From Pseudomonadota bacterium (GTDB taxonomy: Bacteria > Desulfobacterota > Desulfobacteria > Desulfobacterales > Desulfolunaceae), in the NCBI GenBank assembly GCA_018818835.1, contig JAHIRD010000109.1, positions 1-64,000 on the forward strand: DNA of 64,000 bases, given 5' to 3'. The first letter of the stretch is position 1; each line of letters begins with the position of its first letter. The translations under genes were made by a program, and so were the position numbers. The notes beneath the pieces were generated by a model that made no database searches, was not told where the DNA came from, and saw only the letters and a program-made list of their open reading frames with translations. Of this stretch, positions 63,101 to 64,000 are shown piece by piece.

Positions 63101-63803
63101 TTGTCAGGCCGCCACTGCTTTGGATAGCTATGTCCGGAAGGGTGTTCGGTGCTTCAACGGTGACAAGCAGGGTGTCAACTCCGATATTGCCCTGGTTGTC
63201 ATCCGTGGTGGCCATGATGGTATGCAGGCCCGAGGAAAGTCTGGCAGATATATCCGAGCCTGTTCCGATCTGGCCATCAATGCTTGAGTTCCACGTAACA
63301 TCATCGGTCACAATCAGCGACTCATTATTATAGATATTTGCTGAGAATTCGGCTGGGGTGTCTTCCTGAAGTAAGGTTCCTGCTTCAGGAAGAATGATTT
63401 CAAGGGAAAGGACTGATGGGATGTCAACGCTTCCGTACGGGAGATGGGCAGTTTTGATTTCATCGGAAAAGTCACTGGAGTTCCCGCAGGCATTAAACGC
63501 TTTGACAGAATAAAAATATTCTTTGCCATCCGGGGATGCCGAAAGGGGGAATGATAGCGTTCCTGCCGGGATGGGGGCACTGTGCTCCGAGGGTGTTGAT
63601 TCGGAAGTCGTACGCCAGTAGACCACATAATAATCAGCATCCGAGTTGTTGTCCCACTGGAGAGCAGGTGCGGCTGCCCATACACCCGTTGCCGCCAGGG
63701 TGCTTATAAAAAGAATGATGAGAAATAACGCGGCTCTGGGGCTGAGCCTTGTTTGCGTATTCAGAGGCCTGTGTGAGAGGGTGATCATATATTTTTCCAT
63801 CAT
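60195..63803 (-). CDS. Exported protein with eleven tandem Ig/PKD-like repeats
   Basis: A protein of 1202 residues. A basic N-terminus and a hydrophobic signal (about 20-43, ending VWAAA) precede a fibronectin-III-like domain (about 45-135). About eleven repeats of roughly 80 residues follow (about 145-1110); each carries DAEDGDLS-like text, then VWTSNKDGQLGTG-like text and LSPGEHTITATVTDSQGK-like text. The acidic EDGDLS loop suggests calcium binding, as in PKD or cadherin-like domains. The C-terminal domain (about 1120-1202) has two Cys and an Ig-like pattern. It is probably a surface or secreted adhesive or structural protein. The start could be 63803 or an ATG 15 nt downstream. It converges with the LIM-DA1 gene. 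Confidence 0.85.
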   Translation of the reverse strand: MMEKYMITLSHRPLNTQTRLSPRAALFLIILFISTLAATGVWAAAPALQWDNNSDADYYVVYWRTTSESTPSEHSAPIPAGTLSFPLSASPDGKEYFYSVKAFNACGNSSDFSDEIKTAHLPYGSVDIPSVLSLEIILPEAGTLLQEDTPAEFSANIYNNESLIVTDDVTWNSSIDGQIGTGSDISARLSSGLHTIMATTDDNQGNIGVDTLLVTVEAPNTLPDIAIQSSGGLTSPQGQTYTFTGQANDIEDGDLSETILWRSNLAGRLGSGQSIQVSLTPGAHTITAIVTDKDNGSREASMSVVAMAYNAPPAMTILDAKGGTATEQGQPYTLTGQALDAEDGDLSPTIVWLSDLDGGIGSGATVQVTLSQGHHTITARVADSKETLGEDSLPLYVAPWNAPPSLSILSAKDGALGIGGQEYCLTGSAKDTEDGDLSAAIIWTSSKDGKIGVGSNITVTLSPGEHILTALITDSQGKSAEARITVVTGVYNAAPEISISSASPGALGTQGQAYAFTGLASDTEDGDLSSNIVWTSNKDGQLGTGKQIRVTLSPGEHSVTAAISDSQGKNALTRMPLTVETFNTAPVIAITSSIPGVLGPEGKNYTLLASASDVEEGDLSSKTVWTSNKDGQLGTGKQIQVTLSPGEHMLTATVTDSQGKTAETTMTLSVGSYNNAPEIAIMSSTPGASGPEGQVYTFKGSATDAEDGDLSSTISWSSNVNGVLGTGATMTVTLSAGVHSILAQVCDTGGKTQNASKEIAIEAYDAPPVITILPVVEKAQDDSGQTCELSAKADDNEDGNISARISWTSNLQGALGSGATLQTHLCPGTHALIASVKDSGNNRAEASLSISIQALNKPPVLTPMGAVKGAATVNGQTYTFSSNATDPEEGDLSSSIQWSSTAQGDIGTGPEITTLIPYGQHTIIARVSDSQGTVCEITKDLNLVWVNQNPVVRILSAQAGAAGTQGQVYTFTGSATDMEDGDLGSRIVWTSSLDGQIGEGTNIWVTLSEGTHTITARVSDQSGGNSLARTSIRVESFNVPPTLEILGAMGGEINSQGQVFEFSGKAADPEDGDLSSLILWRSDRDGDIGQGAFITVELSPGTHTIYATVTDRQGKDVSKSMTLSAVHDSQLEVQVSSRSFYYFNIVTITWSGGTSDVSLFKNDRRIGSGGPEGSRHYWSSGAGEYKVCEIDGGRCSESRSAK

Positions 63804-64000
63804 TAAAAATGTTTGAATAGGTATAAATACAATATATCCCGATGCTTACATAATTTTTGTTGTATGCGATCAGGGAAGGAAACTATGTTTATGGAGATGA
63901 CACGTATTTTACGTCATTAGCATAAAGTTTTTTAAAAAGAAACATCTTTAATAAAAAAAATACAGGTTATTGGATCATACATGTTTGAGAAGATACATAT

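Noticed and set aside
60195-63803. Regular DNA repeats as CRISPR or tandem mobile element
   Set aside because: The period of about 240-260 bp is diverged and keeps one long reading frame; it is a domain repeat in a protein.

Overview
The window reads as a chromosomal segment of a sulfate-reducer-like Desulfobacterota, most likely Desulfobacteraceae or a close relative. This is inferred from gene content (tungsten aldehyde:ferredoxin oxidoreductase, a cytoplasmic molybdopterin enzyme operon, DUF169, PilT-type ATPases, tilS-ftsH-folP order, grpE-dnaK beside the SRP RNA gene) and from moderate GC. No rRNA or other decisive marker is present, so the genus is open.

Layout. 1-2.2 kb: truncated histidine kinase and a membrane SpoIIE-type phosphatase. 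2.5-5.1 kb: SLOG-like protein, a GntR regulator broken by one TGA, and an HDOD protein. 5.3-9.4 kb: glycerol kinase with a monoacylglycerol-lipase-like hydrolase, a lone receiver protein, and proC. 9.7-13.9 kb: yggT, a DivIVA-like gene, two PilT-family ATPases, a zinc-ribbon/pseudo-receiver protein and a 52-residue protein. 14-22.3 kb, minus strand: tilS-ftsH-folP-cdaR-coaX plus a large lipoprotein. 22.4-25.5 kb: SRP RNA, grpE, dnaK, then a striking 16-bp tandem array. 25.8-30.2 kb: a tightly coupled tatD/tcdA-like/AOR/class II aldolase operon, facing ridA and a HAMP/pilin-like pair. 31.8-34.8 kb: a long acyl-CoA hydrolase/transferase and a Cys-rich protein.

From tRNA-Asn (35.3 kb) the sequence becomes accessory. 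Three conserved but uncharacterised genes lie at 35.5-38.9 kb. At 39.0-40.95 kb, what look like the two ends of one TOTE-type primase-helicase gene flank a REP-associated transposase element, so a conflict-system gene seems to have been gutted by it. A TetR regulator and a molybdoenzyme operon (catalytic, Fe-S and membrane subunits plus moeA) carry the same palindromic operator and form a regulon.

At 48.9-52.4 kb is an MntA/HepT pair (hepT broken by one TGA), then a run of minus-strand gene cassettes separated by five attC-like sites with no integrase in the window. This is an apparent CALIN (cluster of attC sites lacking an integron integrase). Its cassettes carry BrnT/BrnA, a 22-residue peptide, a SnoaL-like protein, a DUF4258/antitoxin pair and a truncated glycosylase-like gene. 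The right end returns to housekeeping genes (glnD-glnA, mscS, a GNAT) and ends with a secreted LIM-domain/DA1-like metallopeptidase facing a 1202-residue exported protein with about eleven tandem Ig/PKD-like repeats.

Most notable: the attC cassette array, the transposase-gutted TOTE gene, the bacterial LIM-DA1 peptidase, a GlnD whose nucleotidyltransferase motif lacks an Asp, the two-site TetR operator, and word-repeat arrays in several intergenic regions.
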